This document shows, piece after piece, positions 63,051 through 64,000 of a stretch of 64,000 bases of DNA; the stretch's first letter is position 1, and the number at the start of each line of letters is the position of its first letter. Below the pieces are notes generated by a model. The model was given only the letters and a program-made list of their open reading frames with translations. It searched no databases and was not told where the DNA came from. The stretch spans positions 682,001 to 746,000 of the forward strand of contig JAGKQI010000047.1 of the NCBI GenBank assembly GCA_018806915.1. The letters are read 5' to 3'. Position numbers and translations under genes: made by a program. This stretch comes from Phytophthora colocasiae. Its lineage: Eukaryota; Oomycota; Peronosporomycetes; Peronosporales; Peronosporaceae.

Positions 63051-64000
63051 ATGATCCTGCCTTTATCCCAATCTCGCCGAAGTCAGGCCACAAACCAACC
63101 GCAATCCGCTACCCAATTTGCGTCTATTTTGACTCAACTCGATGCTGACCGTCAAGCGCAACGTGAAAGTATGTCTTCTGTGGTCATTGACCAGTCCAAC
63201 GATGAAACCGACTCGCCGTCACCGGTATACCATTCATTTCTCCTCGAGGATGCCGCTAACATTACGGCGATGACTAACTTCGCTCCTATTGAGTTTGAAC
63301 GCCTTTGGGGCTATCTCAGGAATCATCTAAGAGATAACTGGAATGTGGTTCGTGGCCGTAAGTGCGCTCAGCGCCCCATGGACGTGCTGTTCATGTTACT
63401 CACAACCCTGAAGCACTGTGGCAAATGGGATGTTGTAGCTGGCGTATTTAAGATTACACCTCCTATATTTCAAAAGACGATGCTGTCCTTCGCAACACTG
63501 CTCTCCCCGTACTTATACGAGAGGTTTGTCGTGTCCGCAGCAGACAAGTACGGCGTTCGCTTTTATGCTGTTGTGGGTAGGAGCTCGCTTTACGTACATT
63601 CCGTTTGGGACAACTTGTCCGGCAACACGATGCCTTCTACTCCTGCTGAACGTTACCCTAGCTTGTTTCTGACCCTACGAACGGCACTACACAACTCACT
63701 ATGCGCCGAAAATGTAGCAAGACTCCGCGAAAGCTCTGTGGATTGCAATGGTAGGCCATCAAACGAGAAATTTGCGCTCTCCTACCGGCCATCGGCTAAT
63801 AGTATCGGATAATTTTTACACCCGTCACACATTTGCCCAGGCCCTGCTGAAGTTTACTGACGGTGAGATTCACATATTGGGGACCGTGTGCATCAACTTG
63901 GTTAATAAGAGAAACAAACCAGAAGTTACAGCAGCAATCGACCGTGTGATGCTGGTGAGAGAGGTGGATGGGAACTTATTGCTGCAGTGGAACCAGAAGT
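63051..64000 (+). pseudogene. fused transposase ORF: Harbinger-like N-part joined to piggyBac-like part
   Basis: The ATG at 63051 opens 253 codons. Residues about 75-160 (FERLWGYLRNHL, RPMDVLFMLLTTLKHCG) resemble the N-terminal part of HARBI/DDE_4-type transposases of oomycetes. From about 63540 the same frame reads YGVRFYAVVGRSSLYVHSVW and TPAERYPSLF, which fits piggyBac-type transposases. After a frameshift near 63775 the piggyBac reading goes on (IVSDNFYTRHTFAQALL, second-Asp region) and leaves the window. Assignment of both halves is from recalled patterns. Confidence 0.6.

Noticed and set aside
1..64000. CRISPR arrays, ribosomal RNA genes, bacterial operons
   Set aside because: No regularly spaced repeats, no rRNA-like sequence, and all gene structures are eukaryotic with GT-AG introns.

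Overview
The window reads as nuclear DNA of a plant-pathogenic oomycete, most likely Phytophthora or a close relative. Evidence: an RXLR-dEER secreted effector (25187-25777), a broken small cysteine-rich secreted protein gene, a Crypton-type tyrosine recombinase, oomycete-style initiator motifs about 50 bp upstream of start codons, short GT-AG introns, and a large tandem family of the kind oomycete annotations often call 'M96 mating-specific' (this name is recalled and was not checked by a search).

The backbone is a cluster of that family. Its members join an N-terminal lysine/arginine-rich segment and leucine-heptad coiled coil to a C-terminal globular region that resembles a START-like fold. 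I count 13 members or remnants. Eight look intact: 2717-3941(-), 4409-5494(-), 25835-27001(-), 27365-28439(+), 31283-32379(-), 32782-33957(-), 39013-40281(-), 51795-53249(+); a ninth at 53819-55447(+) carries an AT-hook. The rest are broken: 5745-6390, 40377-42204, 43083-47642, 47887-51158 and 55542-62421.

Region by region. 1-2.4 kb: decayed hAT transposon. 2.7-5.5 kb: two intact family members. 5.7-15.8 kb: a WrbA-type NAD(P)H:quinone oxidoreductase gene in three copies (two direct, one inverted) encoding identical proteins, with large palindromes and a chromodomain Gypsy element (7798-12475) between copies A and B. 16.4-24.6 kb: a Copia element (16537-24390) with a 5-bp target duplication, itself split by two MULE-type insertions. 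25.2-33.9 kb: the RXLR gene, four family members, an ABCG/PDR transporter pseudogene, an alcohol-dehydrogenase fragment and the cysteine-rich pseudogene. 34.2-38.7 kb: a MATE transporter gene split by a Crypton-like element that carries a tRNA-like sequence. 39-62.4 kb: family members, four interrupted by identifiable insertions: mitochondrial atp1 DNA plus filler (40862-41514), a deleted MULE (43700-46995), a MULE with an intact transposase ORF (48304-50241), and an intact hAT (56076-58423) plus a piggyBac (58867-62276) in the same gene. 63-64 kb: a fused transposase ORF running off the window.

The surviving genes fit a pathogen accessory region: a rapidly duplicating putative regulator family, a secreted effector and quinone detoxification genes in a transposon-rich setting. 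No function of the main family is proved by the sequence; the DNA-binding/ligand-binding idea is inference.
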